The notes: generated by a model from the sequence alone, not told the origin. Shown: positions 5,174-13,897, numbered from the stretch's first letter. The stretch is DNA of 30,140 bases from CAYFJV01 sp964460605 (GCA_964460605.1 CAYWPT010000009.1:1-30140); one strand, 5' to 3'. Made by a program: numbers and translations.

Positions 5174-7393
5174 TTATTCTTTCCAACCAGTAATAATAAT
5201 ATAAGTCCAAAATAATGAACGTTTTCTACGCACTTCTATATTAAATCCTGCTTCTTTGAAGACTTGCACTAATTGTTCTTTACTCTCAATCCAATCAACA
5301 TTAGGAATAAGATAAAAGAATTTGTCATAATCTACGAAAACGATTGCTGCATCTTTTTTAAGATGATATGAAAGGTCTTTGAGAATCTTTTTTGGTTTTT
5401 GCATGAGGGATAATTGTCCAACAGAGATTACCAAATCAAAAAGGTCTTGTTGTGCTAATGAAGTTGAAGCTTCTCCTAAATCAAAGCGATCTAAATGTGG
5501 ATGATGAAAAACAGTTACGTGAGCTAGGTCTTTTGTTCTTTTGTTTACAATTTTTGCATTGTGCAAAGACAAGTCTGTTGCAGTAATTTTTCCATTATGA
5601 CCAACCATTGGTGCAAGTCTTGTTGTTAATGAGCCAATACTTGATCCATATTCTAAAACCTTTTTTCCTTGAATATCTCCTAATTCATCCAATATTTTTC
5701 TTCGCATACTGCTAGGAAAATGAATCTTTTCAGTTGCCAAAACTAACCAGGATAAAGATTCATTTACTTTAAGGATAGCTTTAGGATCATAATACATTTC
5801 TACAAGGAAGTAAAATGGAATACCAATGATGATAAAAGATGATGCTAAACGAATAATACTCCATGCTAAACTTCCTTCTAAATGTATCCAATTAATTACC
5901 AAAAGTGCGAAAAATCCTATAATCAAAGCTGGACCTAACTTAGGAAATGGCGCATAATAAGGTCTTGGCGTAGTTGGTGATCTTTTTCTTAAAATTGGCA
6001 CAGTTAACACAATGATTCCAATGAGTAATAATCCTAAAAGCACATAAATTAAGTAAAAAGTCCTATAAGAATCTCCCCAGTTTTCTAAATAACCACGGAA
6101 GATAAACCAAGTGAAAACTAGTATAAAAACTGTTTGAAATAGTACTGCTCTGTATGGTGATTTGTGTTTTTTGTGTCGTTTTGCTAATTGTTTTAAGAAT
6201 AATTTATCTTTAGCCATCGCTTGCAATAAACGAGAACTTGTAATAGGCCAAGCTGCAGCTGTTCCAATAATTACTAGATACATACCAAAGACAATAAGGT
6301 CTTCACCGAACTGACCCATGTTGTTAAAAGCTTGTACAGCAAAAGGTCGTGTGTCACTGACATAATCTTGTAGGGAAACTGTACCTAAAGATGCAAAAAT
6401 GTAAACTACAACAATCAAACCACAGATAATTAATGCCCTCCTAAGTACCTTATGTAAAGATTTTACATCCTTTGCTTCGTTGCTTAGATAAGTAATAGTT
6501 TCAAAACCAAAGAAGGCTTCTATAAGTAAAAAAATTGAGAATAACATGTAAGGTATAATACTAGCACCTTCCCAAGAAAAAAATGGGGCTAGTCGCGCAG
6601 TATCGAATGGGCTTAGGAAAACCCCTTGTAATAAGTCTGGGATACTAATGAAAGAAGGTAATACTGAAAAGGTTACTACAGCAATCGAAAATCCACCAAA
6701 TGCTACAAGCATAGATACCCCAGCATCAATTCCACGATATGCCATAAAGTTGAGTACTATAATCCATACAAAACTAAATGTTATTTGTAATAAGAAAGCT
6801 TTAGGACCTGCTTCTGGAATGAAATATTGTGCAGCCGCTACAATGTTTAAGGCCATACCCAAATTTCCTGCAATCCAAATTAACCAACCTGCTTGGAAAC
6901 CAAAAAATCTTCCATAAGCTCTTTTACAAAATGCGTATGTTCCACCTGAAGAAGGAAATGCCGTAGTGAGTTCTCCAATATATGTTGCAACAAATATAGC
7001 AAAGATAAATACAAAAACCCATGCTAAAATACTTGCTGGTCCTGAACTTGATACACCTAAGCCAGGTAGATAAAATAAAGAGCTACCTAAAATTGCGTTA
7101 ATAAGAACNNNNNNNNNNNNNNNNNNNNNNNNNNNNNNNNNNNNNNNNNNNNNNNNNNNNNNNNNNNNNNNNNNNNNNNNNNNNNNNNNNNNNNNNNNNN
7201 NNNNNNNNTTTTGTAATGCTTCACGAATCTTTTGATGGTTGAGCTTTGTTTCTTTTGAAGATTCTTTCTCTTTTAGAAAATCAAGTGGTTTTGGCCTTTC
7301 TTTAGGAATTTCTTTTTTAACCTTAACTTTAGGTGAATCTTTAACTTTGTTTGGATCAGTTATCATCCACCTCCAAAATCTTTTTAATCCCAT
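5174..7393 (-). CDS. APC-superfamily amino acid permease fused to a class I methyltransferase domain
   Basis: After a charged ~60-residue N-terminal extension comes an assembly gap (100 N). Then follows an APC-type transporter with about 12 membrane segments, recognisable from GSSLFYLPGLG, YIGELTTAFPSSGGTYAF and LSNEAKDV, which would move amino acids or polyamines. The last ~165 residues form a soluble domain with the SAM-binding start KKVLEYGSSIGSLTTRLAP, ITATDLS (acidic end of strand 2) and DLVISVGQL (motif IV region): a Rossmann methyltransferase. The fusion is read in one uninterrupted frame downstream of the gap. Whether the N-terminal part before the gap is in frame is unknown, because the gap length is nominal; about the first half of TM1 is missing. 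The methyl acceptor is unknown. Neighbours give no pathway clue. Confidence 0.85.
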   Translation of the reverse strand: MGLKRFWRWMITDPNKVKDSPKVKVKKEIPKERPKPLDFLKEKESSKETKLNHQKIREALQXXXXXXXXXXXXXXXXXXXXXXXXXXXXXXXXXXVLINAILGSSLFYLPGLGVSSSGPASILAWVFVFIFAIFVATYIGELTTAFPSSGGTYAFCKRAYGRFFGFQAGWLIWIAGNLGMALNIVAAAQYFIPEAGPKAFLLQITFSFVWIIVLNFMAYRGIDAGVSMLVAFGGFSIAVVTFSVLPSFISIPDLLQGVFLSPFDTARLAPFFSWEGASIIPYMLFSIFLLIEAFFGFETITYLSNEAKDVKSLHKVLRRALIICGLIVVVYIFASLGTVSLQDYVSDTRPFAVQAFNNMGQFGEDLIVFGMYLVIIGTAAAWPITSSRLLQAMAKDKLFLKQLAKRHKKHKSPYRAVLFQTVFILVFTWFIFRGYLENWGDSYRTFYLIYVLLGLLLIGIIVLTVPILRKRSPTTPRPYYAPFPKLGPALIIGFFALLVINWIHLEGSLAWSIIRLASSFIIIGIPFYFLVEMYYDPKAILKVNESLSWLVLATEKIHFPSSMRRKILDELGDIQGKKVLEYGSSIGSLTTRLAPMVGHNGKITATDLSLHNAKIVNKRTKDLAHVTVFHHPHLDRFDLGEASTSLAQQDLFDLVISVGQLSLMQKPKKILKDLSYHLKKDAAIVFVDYDKFFYLIPNVDWIESKEQLVQVFKEAGFNIEVRRKRSLFWTYIIITGWKE
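7109..7208. other. Assembly gap (100 N)
   Basis: A run of exactly 100 undetermined bases, the usual placeholder for a scaffold join of unknown size, inside the permease gene. Confidence 0.99.
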
Positions 7394-7408
7394 CCTCTTT
7401 TCAAGAGG
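7394..7408. repeat. Inverted repeat abutting the permease start
   Basis: CCTCTT and AAGAGG (7394-7399 and 7403-7408) flank a 3-nt loop. On the minus strand the repeat places AGAGG directly before the ATG at 7393, so it could hide or expose the ribosome binding site, or bind a regulator. Confidence 0.4.
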
Positions 7409-7425
7409 AAAACAAGTAGTTTTGC

Positions 7426-7433
7426 TATATAAA
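7426..7433. promoter_or_regulatory. Shared TATA element between divergent genes
   Basis: TATATAAA in the 61-bp gap between the permease (7393, minus) and the DUF5652-type gene (7455, plus). It lies about 26 nt before the plus start and about 35 nt before the minus start. The near-symmetric sequence could serve both directions. Confidence 0.45.
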
Positions 7434-7454
7434 ACTATTCACGGAGGGGAGAAA

Positions 7455-7739
7455 ATGAGTTTTTTTGCATTATATCAACAGCCACCATTATTTATTGGAC
7501 TAATTTTAGCAGTTTCAATTTGGGAATTAATTTGGAAAGGTTTTGCTTTATGGAAAGCTGCACAAAGAAAAGAAAAAGGATGGTTCGTAGTACTTTTAGT
7601 TTTGAACACAGCGGGAATCTTAGCAATTATTTATTTGTTAATGAGATTAGATAGTAAAAAAAGTAAGTCTAAAACTGTAAGTGTTACAACAGCTAAACCG
7701 AAAAAGTCATCTAAGAAAATAAGTGAAGAAAAGAAATAG
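7455..7739 (+). CDS. Small DUF5652-like membrane protein
   Basis: 94 aa with two predicted membrane segments (about residues 10-30 and 42-62) joined by a short basic loop, then a Lys/Ser-rich cytoplasmic tail. The core WELIWKGFALWKAA followed by GWFVVLLVLNTAGIL matches my memory of the DUF5652 family; its function is unknown. The frame stays open upstream to 7239, but the ATG at 7455 is the natural start: GGAGGGGA lies 6-13 nt before it, a TATA box 26 nt before it, and the upstream part overlaps the permease gene antisense. Confidence 0.8.
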   Translation: MSFFALYQQPPLFIGLILAVSIWELIWKGFALWKAAQRKEKGWFVVLLVLNTAGILAIIYLLMRLDSKKSKSKTVSVTTAKPKKSSKKISEEKK

Positions 7740-7847
7740 TTTCTTTACTCTTTTTTCATTATTTTATTCTCATAAAGCAATAAACTTATAAGCAAAATTT
7801 AATATTATATTTACATTAAGGGGAAATTCGTGATAGATGGATCCTTA

Positions 7848-7888
7848 GTGTTCCAATTCTCTTAGAGTTGGGACACATTGTTTTTCTT
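7848..7888 (+). terminator. Strong 13-bp hairpin with T-run (terminator or small RNA end)
   Basis: The arms 7848-7860 and 7864-7876 form 13 consecutive pairs (two are G-U) closed by a 3-nt loop, followed by ATTGTTTTTCTT. An AT-rich TATA-like stretch at about 7800-7812 could start a ~60-nt RNA ending here. Otherwise it terminates transcripts from the DUF5652-type gene 110 nt upstream. Confidence 0.5.
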
Positions 7889-7925
7889 AATTAAAATTGT
7901 TTTTCGATTCTGTAAAATAGAATTC

Positions 7926-7933
7926 TATTTAAA
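7926..7933 (+). promoter_or_regulatory. TATA box of the thymidine kinase gene
   Basis: TATTTAAA predicts a start near 7956 and an ~18-nt leader that includes the ribosome binding site GGTGATGAG just before the ATG at 7974. Confidence 0.5.
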
Positions 7934-7973
7934 GGTTTGATTTAGTGTTTTTAGAAAACGAAAAGGTGATGAG

Positions 7974-8654
7974 ATGGATATAGATCAATTAGCACAATCA
8001 TTAATTTCTAATCGAGGATATCTCGCAGTTGTTGCAGGTAACATGGCCTCTGGAAAAACAAGAGATGTTGTAGAGTTATTTAGTTCTCTTGAGAGAAGAG
8101 CAATTCCTGCACAGATGATTAAACCAAGTATGGATTATAGAGATATGCACAAAGACAAGGATTTAGATGAACATTGTTCTGTTTCAAGATCAGGAGGATA
8201 TTGGAGAGGACAAGCTGTTGATGCGAAAGATCCTAAATCTATTTTAACTTATATTCAAAGAGATACAAGGGTTGTTGGAATTGAAGAATTTCATTTCTTT
8301 GATCCATCACATGATTTAGTTGACACCATCCTTACTCTTACTGGATCTGGTATTTCTATTGTAACAACAGGTTTAGATAGAGATTTTCGAGGGATTCCAT
8401 TTGAAGTTTGTGGCACCTTAATGGCTCATGCAGATTATGTAAGAAAAAAATTTGCAGATTGCCAGGATGGTGAATGTCATGATAAAGCAGCTTATTCTCA
8501 AAGAATAATTGACGGAAAACCTGCCCATTTTAATAGCCCAATCATAGTTGTTGGTGGTTCTGAAACTTATGAACCACGGTGTGGAAAGCATTTTGAATGT
8601 CCTGGAAAACCAGAATTACCCAAATTATTTTCAGATGTTACTCAAAGAACTTAA
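7974..8654 (+). CDS. tdk: Thymidine kinase
   Basis: A 226-aa type II thymidine kinase that phosphorylates thymidine to dTMP with ATP in the salvage route. The P-loop GNMASGKT is at 22-29, and the Walker B-like IEEFHFFD at 103-110 replaces the usual DExQFF form. TTGLDRDFRG at 131-140 is the conserved segment before the lasso region. Zinc-site cysteines are C163/C168 and C203/C209, with wider spacing than the textbook CxxC pairs. A ribosome binding site (GGTGATGAG) precedes the ATG. The 3' end overlaps rad50 by 20 nt, so the two are translationally coupled. Confidence 0.93.
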   Translation: MDIDQLAQSLISNRGYLAVVAGNMASGKTRDVVELFSSLERRAIPAQMIKPSMDYRDMHKDKDLDEHCSVSRSGGYWRGQAVDAKDPKSILTYIQRDTRVVGIEEFHFFDPSHDLVDTILTLTGSGISIVTTGLDRDFRGIPFEVCGTLMAHADYVRKKFADCQDGECHDKAAYSQRIIDGKPAHFNSPIIVVGGSETYEPRCGKHFECPGKPELPKLFSDVTQRT

Positions 8655-11049
8655 ACTAGAAAATATACGCTCTTATGAGAATGAAACTATTAGTTTTCCT
8701 GCCGGAAGTACTTTATTATCTGGAGATATAGGTTCTGGAAAGAGTAGTATCCTTTATGCAATTGAATTTGCACTCTTTGGTGCATCTCGTACTTCATTGA
8801 GTGGAGACGCATTATTGCGTAAGGGTGCTGTTAGTGCTTCTGTTGAATTAACATTTGAGTTGAATGGTGCTGAGATTGTTGTTAAACGATCGTTGAAAAA
8901 AACGAGTACCGGTATTAAACAAGCTGCTGGGCATATTTTGATTGGTGGTGCTAAAAAAGAATTGACTGCTGTTGAATTAAAAGCTGAATTAATAGGGTTG
9001 TTAGGGTATCCAGAAGAGTTAGCAACTAAAGATAAGAATTATTTGTTTCGCTATACAGTGTACTGTCCGCAAGAAGAAATGAAGTTAATCTTACAAGAGA
9101 ATTCTGATAATCGTTTGAATATCCTACGTAAAATTTTCAATATTGATAAATATAGAATTATTAGAGATAATTTGTCAGGTTATCTCAAAGAGATGCGTAA
9201 GGATTTGGCAGTAAAAGAAGCTAAGTTAGAACCCATTGTAGCTTTACAGGAAAAGATTGAAATTTTACAAAAAGAAATTACTACAATCAATGCTAAGTTA
9301 ATTGAGTTTGATGCTAAGAAAAAAGAGAGTTCTGAGAAGTTGATGTTTGTTCGTGAGAAAATTTTGAAGCTTGAACAAAAAGAAAAAGAAGTGAAATTAT
9401 TAAGAGAAGAGGTACTGCAAAAGGAAACTATGCTTAAGGGTTTAGAGGAGAGTTTAGTTGTTTTAGCTGAGAAGGAAAAAAAGATCACCGAAGTTTTATC
9501 TAGCTTCTTGTTAGTGGAATCTTTGAATAAAGAAAAGGTTGTAGTGGAGATAGAAAGTCTTCGTTTTGAGAAAAAGAAATTTGCTGAACAAAAGTTGTTA
9601 ATTGGTGGTAAGATAAAAAATTTCCAAGAGAAAATAGCCTATTTGCAAAAAGAGATTGCACTGTTAGTTCTTCCAAAAGATATTATTCAGAAAGAAAAGA
9701 GGTTATTGTTGTTAAAAGAGTCTGTATTGACTAAGGAGAGTTTTGTTAAGAAAAAACTTGAGAAAGAAGAAGATGAAAAGAAATTGTTAGCTTTGTTGAG
9801 TAAAGAAAAAGCTTTGTTGGAAGAAAAAGAAAAGGTTATTGATAAGATTCTTAGTTTGGAAGATTGTCCCATGTGCTTGCAAAACGTTGGGCATGAACAC
9901 AAAGAAGGGATTCTAGCTAAGGAAAGTGAAAATAAAAGAGTTTTAGCTGATAAGATTAAAACATTTGAAGATGAATTAGTTGTTTTACTTGAAGAGAAGA
10001 AGAGAATAGTTTTAGATCTTGAGAAAACCGTTGAGGATGAAAAGAAGTTATTAAGTTTAGAACTTGAGTTAAAATCGGTTGCTGAGAAAAAGCTACGTAA
10101 AGATAAGTTACGCAGAGAGATATTAGAGTTAGCTAAAGGGAATAATATTGCCATGAAAAAATTAACTGAGATGCAAGAGCAGGAGGGGGTTCAATTAGAA
10201 AGGATTGAAAAAAGGCTTGTGCAACTTGAGAGATTAAAGGAAAAATTATTACTCAAAGAGGGGCAAGAGAAACAATTGAAAGAAATTGTTTGTGAAAAAG
10301 AAAAGAATTTGTCTGAGAGAGAGAACTTAAGTTCTAAGTTAGTTATTTTGAGAGAAAAGTTGCTAGATGATTCTGGTGAGAAGGTTGATGTAGGAGTTTT
10401 GCGAGTGGAGTATGAAAGACTTACTAAGTTGGATAATGAATTTTCTTTAGTTTTAGAAAAGGAAAAAACAAGTTTTAGATATATAAATAAAGAGAAGGTT
10501 GGTTTAGTAAAGGATTTAGATGTATTGTTGGTATTAAAGAACCAGTTTATCAAAAATAAAGAGAATTATATTTGGTTACACGATTTCTTTTTGCCCTTAA
10601 CACATACTATTGAAAAAGAATTATTGTTTAGAATTTATCATCACTTTAATGAACTATTTCAAGAATGGTTTGGACTCTTAGTTGAAGATAATCAAATCTC
10701 TGCGCGTTTAGATGAAGCTTTCACACCCATCATTGAACAAAATGGACATGAGATTGTTTTTAATCATTTAAGTGGTGGTGAGCGAACTGCTGTTTCTTTA
10801 GCTTATCGATTGTCTTTGAATAAAGTAATCAATGATGTGATTCACCATATTAATACTAAGGATTTGTTAATACTCGATGAGCCCACAGATGGTTTTAGTT
10901 CCGAACAACTTGAGAAGATGCACGATTTATTTGATAAGTTAAGCTTGAAACAAGTTGTGTTGGTTTCGCATGAAGCAAAAGTTGAGAGTTTTGTTGATCA
11001 AGTGATTCGTGTTGAAAAAGAAGAGCATTGTAGTAAAGTTATTTTATGA
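8635..11049 (+). CDS. rad50: Rad50-like SMC-family ATPase
   Basis: About 804 aa. The N-terminal lobe has SGDIGSGKSS (Walker A, about residues 31-38) and a Q-loop (YCPQEEM). Two long coiled-coil arms flank the zinc-hook CPMC at C411/C414, and the C-terminal lobe holds the signature LSGGER (about 711-716), the Walker B LLILDEPTDG (about 744-753) and the H-loop VSHE. Rad50 partners Mre11 in DNA double-strand-break processing. I chose the ATG at 8635 (MLLKELKLENIRS, the family's first strand); the frame is open from 8548, but that part overlaps tdk and has no Rad50 similarity. No mre11 lies next to it in this window. Length is a little under the usual ~850-900 aa. Confidence 0.92.
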   Translation: MLLKELKLENIRSYENETISFPAGSTLLSGDIGSGKSSILYAIEFALFGASRTSLSGDALLRKGAVSASVELTFELNGAEIVVKRSLKKTSTGIKQAAGHILIGGAKKELTAVELKAELIGLLGYPEELATKDKNYLFRYTVYCPQEEMKLILQENSDNRLNILRKIFNIDKYRIIRDNLSGYLKEMRKDLAVKEAKLEPIVALQEKIEILQKEITTINAKLIEFDAKKKESSEKLMFVREKILKLEQKEKEVKLLREEVLQKETMLKGLEESLVVLAEKEKKITEVLSSFLLVESLNKEKVVVEIESLRFEKKKFAEQKLLIGGKIKNFQEKIAYLQKEIALLVLPKDIIQKEKRLLLLKESVLTKESFVKKKLEKEEDEKKLLALLSKEKALLEEKEKVIDKILSLEDCPMCLQNVGHEHKEGILAKESENKRVLADKIKTFEDELVVLLEEKKRIVLDLEKTVEDEKKLLSLELELKSVAEKKLRKDKLRREILELAKGNNIAMKKLTEMQEQEGVQLERIEKRLVQLERLKEKLLLKEGQEKQLKEIVCEKEKNLSERENLSSKLVILREKLLDDSGEKVDVGVLRVEYERLTKLDNEFSLVLEKEKTSFRYINKEKVGLVKDLDVLLVLKNQFIKNKENYIWLHDFFLPLTHTIEKELLFRIYHHFNELFQEWFGLLVEDNQISARLDEAFTPIIEQNGHEIVFNHLSGGERTAVSLAYRLSLNKVINDVIHHINTKDLLILDEPTDGFSSEQLEKMHDLFDKLSLKQVVLVSHEAKVESFVDQVIRVEKEEHCSKVIL

Positions 11050-11068
11050 AATGTGTTTTGTTCAACTC

Positions 11069-11076
11069 TTTTTTTT
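11069..11076 (+). terminator. T-run terminator after rad50
   Basis: Eight consecutive T about 20 nt after the rad50 stop, the usual archaeal termination signal, with no stem. Confidence 0.4.
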
Positions 11077-11117
11077 GAATATAAACGTTTAAATAATAAA
11101 TTACTTGAGAGGTTTTT

Positions 11118-11708
11118 ATGTTAAAAGGCAAAAGGCCAAGACCAGGGATTAGATATTCTACACATCAACTCCTTAGTGATATCCATACACATTTTGGGGA
11201 AACTGATCCTAAAGGAAATCTAATTTCAGCAGATGATTTAAGAGATGCTCATCATGGAAGTGGTTTAATATATGTTTGTGCTGTTCTTTCAGCCCCACCA
11301 AATACATTGATTAGTTATGTTAAAGAAGATGTTGGAAATAGAAGAAGGAGAACAATGATGAAAGGTTTTCAGGAACATACAAGAGGCTACCTTTTTGGTG
11401 CTCTTGAAAGAATGAATACAGGCCAAATCGAAGCCAAGGATGTTGAAGGGGTTTATTTAGAGATAATTACAGAGGGAGAAGATTCAGAAGCATCAAATTT
11501 TTCAGCCTTAAGTATAGAGGGTAATATTACAAGAATCCTTGATTCAGTTGAAGATCCAATAGATATAAATTATACAGCCATTGGAAAAGCAGTGTTTAGA
11601 GGTTCAGCTGAGCATCTAAGAAGATATACTAGTTCTCAAAATATTTTTGCTGAGTATAAAAGAGTTTTAGAACAGCTTCAAGGTGTTGGACAATTAAAGG
11701 GGATTTAA
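11118..11708 (+). CDS. Unknown protein, coupled to PIN-PhoH
   Basis: 196 aa; I do not recognise the family. It is soluble, with a basic N-terminus (KGKRPRPGIRYS), a His-rich patch (HTHF, DAHHGSG), a predicted helix around NRRRRTMMKGFQEHTRGYLF, an acidic middle, and a C-terminal helix (FAEYKRVLEQLQ). GAGAGG lies 5-10 nt before the ATG. The stop is 3 nt before the PIN-PhoH start, so the two are one operon. In bacteria PhoH2 proteins are preceded by a partner gene (PhoAT); this protein is longer and need not be related. Confidence 0.7.
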   Translation: MLKGKRPRPGIRYSTHQLLSDIHTHFGETDPKGNLISADDLRDAHHGSGLIYVCAVLSAPPNTLISYVKEDVGNRRRRTMMKGFQEHTRGYLFGALERMNTGQIEAKDVEGVYLEIITEGEDSEASNFSALSIEGNITRILDSVEDPIDINYTAIGKAVFRGSAEHLRRYTSSQNIFAEYKRVLEQLQGVGQLKGI

Positions 11709-11711
11709 GGG

Positions 11712-13040
11712 ATGAGATTTCTTGTAGATACAAATGTTTTTCTTAGATATAGAGGCGCCTTAGATGTTATTAGTTCTGAAGGAGAAGACATAGTCCTTTC
11801 TTATGATGTAATTAGAGAATTAGATGGAAATAAAGGACTTGATGGAAATGCGGGTAGAAATGCTAGACAAACATTAAGATATATCCGTCGTCTTGTTGAA
11901 GGAGAAGAGCCAGGAGCAGATATAAGCCTTCCAGGAGGAGGGAAACTTTTCTTAGAATTACCAGAAGATATCTCGAGAATTAGAGAGAGAGCATTTGCTG
12001 ATCCTTCTTTATTAGAAAAATTAGCTGATTCCAAAGATGCAGAGACTATCTTAATAACAGAAGATAATGCTTTAGCAATCCTTGCTTATGCAGGTGGACA
12101 TAGGGTTAAGTCACTAGAGGAAGCTGCAGTTGCGGAACCAAATGCCCATAGAATTCTAGGCCTTGAATCAGGGATTGTAATCCCACAAGATTATAAAACT
12201 CAACTTTGGAAAGGTCAAAAAGTCTATATCCCAGAGGGTGAGATTAAAGTAAGTGGAGATGGAGAATTAACACATAATCAATATTTTATTTTAGAAGAAT
12301 TTGGAGGAATTTTAGTTCAGTATACTTTTGAAGGAGGAAGGCATGCACTCAAGACCCCAAGGATTAAAGAAAAAGAGTTTATCCAGGGGATTAGACCAGA
12401 GAGTAGAGATCAAAGAGCTTTGATGGATGCATGTTTAGGAAATGCACCTTTTATTGCTGCTGCTGGAAGAGCTGGAACTGGAAAAACTCTTGCTGCTTTA
12501 GCTTGTGGTTTATACAAATTAACATCTAAAGATTCAAGAATTGAAAGACTAAGAATTATTAGACCTTTTGATGATGAATTTGGTTACCTCCCAGGAGGAA
12601 TGGAAGATAAAATCGCCCCTGCTATGGCTCCAATTGTAGAAGCTGGAAAATTTCTTTTTTCAAGAAAAAGAAAGATGGGAGGTAGACATGTTGAAACAAA
12701 CGAATGGGATAGACTAATTAAAAATGGACAAATTAGTCTAGAGATTGAAAGGTTCCATGAAGGTGAGACATTTAGAGATGAGTTTGTAATTGCTGATGAA
12801 ATACAAAATCTTAGCCCAGAAATGGTTAAAATCTTAACTACAAGAATTGGAAATGGATCACAAATGGTTCTCTCAGGAGATCCTTTCCAAACAAAATCTT
12901 CTACCGGTCTTACTGAAGAAAATAATGGTTTAACTTATTTTGTACAGAAAATGAGAGGCCAAGATGTAATGGTACCAGTTGTGCTCACTGAAAGAAGTAT
13001 TAGAAGTAAAGCAGCAGATATAGCATCAAAATTACTATAA
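11712..13040 (+). CDS. PIN-PhoH fusion ATPase/ribonuclease (PhoH2-like)
   Basis: 442 aa with two domains. The N-terminal PIN domain (1-~135) has D6 in LVDTNVF, E36, D109 in DSKDAETI and D118 in TEDNA, the usual four acidic metal ligands of PIN ribonucleases. After a linker domain (~150-235) the PhoH ATPase domain has Walker A GRAGTGKT (252-259), Walker B VIADEIQ (359-365), SGDPFQT (388-394) and a C-terminal ERSIRSKAAD arginine motif. Characterised PhoH2 proteins unwind and cleave RNA, so an RNA helicase-nuclease role is likely. GGG precedes the ATG and the upstream gene ends 3 nt before it. Confidence 0.88.
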   Translation: MRFLVDTNVFLRYRGALDVISSEGEDIVLSYDVIRELDGNKGLDGNAGRNARQTLRYIRRLVEGEEPGADISLPGGGKLFLELPEDISRIRERAFADPSLLEKLADSKDAETILITEDNALAILAYAGGHRVKSLEEAAVAEPNAHRILGLESGIVIPQDYKTQLWKGQKVYIPEGEIKVSGDGELTHNQYFILEEFGGILVQYTFEGGRHALKTPRIKEKEFIQGIRPESRDQRALMDACLGNAPFIAAAGRAGTGKTLAALACGLYKLTSKDSRIERLRIIRPFDDEFGYLPGGMEDKIAPAMAPIVEAGKFLFSRKRKMGGRHVETNEWDRLIKNGQISLEIERFHEGETFRDEFVIADEIQNLSPEMVKILTTRIGNGSQMVLSGDPFQTKSSTGLTEENNGLTYFVQKMRGQDVMVPVVLTERSIRSKAADIASKLL

Positions 13041-13072
13041 TTTAATTGAAATAATTTAAAGAAAAATAAATT

Positions 13073-13897
13073 CTAATTCAACACTGCCCTTAGAGAAGCT
13101 ATTCCTACTTCTAATTGTTCATCTGAAGGTTCTTTAGTGGTAATTCTCTGAATCCATAATCCGGGTGAAATTAAGATTTTTACAAAAAAGTTTTTATCAT
13201 GCTTTCCACTATATTTGATAGCTTCAAAAGCAATACCTGCAATTACTGGAATTAAAAGGATTCTTCCTACTAATTTTGCTACCCAACCACCTGGGATAAG
13301 CATGAACACTAATACGGAGATAATCATTACCAATACAAGGAATGAAGTTCCACATCTCGGATGGAATCTGCTGTATGTTTTTACGTTATCAATGTTCAAA
13401 TGTTTACCATCTTCATAACAAGCAATACTTTTGTGTTCTGCCCCATGATATTGGAATAGAGTTTTTACATCTTTCATTCTACTAATAATTAATAAATATC
13501 CTAAAAAGATTCCAAAACGAAGTACACCGTCAACTAAATCAAAAGTTGGCCCTTCATTTTGCACAGTTCTCGCTAAGAAAAATGGAACTACTACGAAAAA
13601 AATAATTGATAACAAAATGGAAGTGATAATTGTGAAAATTGCTTCTTTTTTAGAAATTTTTTCATCATTTTCTAGTTGCTGGTTAGAACTCCAGATTAAA
13701 GCTCGAATTCCATCATACATAGTAAAAAGAAGTCCTATAGCACCTCGAATGAATGGATATGAGAAAAATTTAGGAAATGTGCTATTTTTTTCCTTCATAA
13801 TTTGGATTTTTCCGTCTTTGTCACGCACAGCTACAGCGAAGTTTTCTTTATTACGCATCATTACTCCTTCAATCACTGCTTGTCCGCCAACTTCCAT
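13073..13897 (-). CDS. YqhQ-like DUF1385 membrane protein
   Basis: 274 aa. The start MEVGGQAVIEGVMMR and the central YHGAEHKSIACYE and RFHPRCGTSFL segments are the conserved signatures of DUF1385/YqhQ. Four or five membrane helices are visible (two around residues 85-145, two around 185-235). The biochemical role of the family is not established; the invariant His, Glu and Cys residues near the membrane suggest a metal- or redox-dependent activity, which is inference. The TATA box at 13920-13928 puts the transcript start at or next to the ATG. Confidence 0.87.
   Translation of the reverse strand: MEVGGQAVIEGVMMRNKENFAVAVRDKDGKIQIMKEKNSTFPKFFSYPFIRGAIGLLFTMYDGIRALIWSSNQQLENDEKISKKEAIFTIITSILLSIIFFVVVPFFLARTVQNEGPTFDLVDGVLRFGIFLGYLLIISRMKDVKTLFQYHGAEHKSIACYEDGKHLNIDNVKTYSRFHPRCGTSFLVLVMIISVLVFMLIPGGWVAKLVGRILLIPVIAGIAFEAIKYSGKHDKNFFVKILISPGLWIQRITTKEPSDEQLEVGIASLRAVLN

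Noticed and set aside
7239..7454. Upstream extension of the DUF5652-type gene
   Set aside because: It lies antisense to the permease gene; the ATG at 7455 has TATA and a ribosome binding site.
8548..8634. Upstream extension of rad50
   Set aside because: It overlaps tdk and lacks Rad50 similarity; the ATG at 8635 gives the normal N-terminal strand.
9180..10553. Three minus-strand frames inside rad50
   Set aside because: They are antisense shadows of the coiled-coil codons (Ser/Phe-rich), without start signals.
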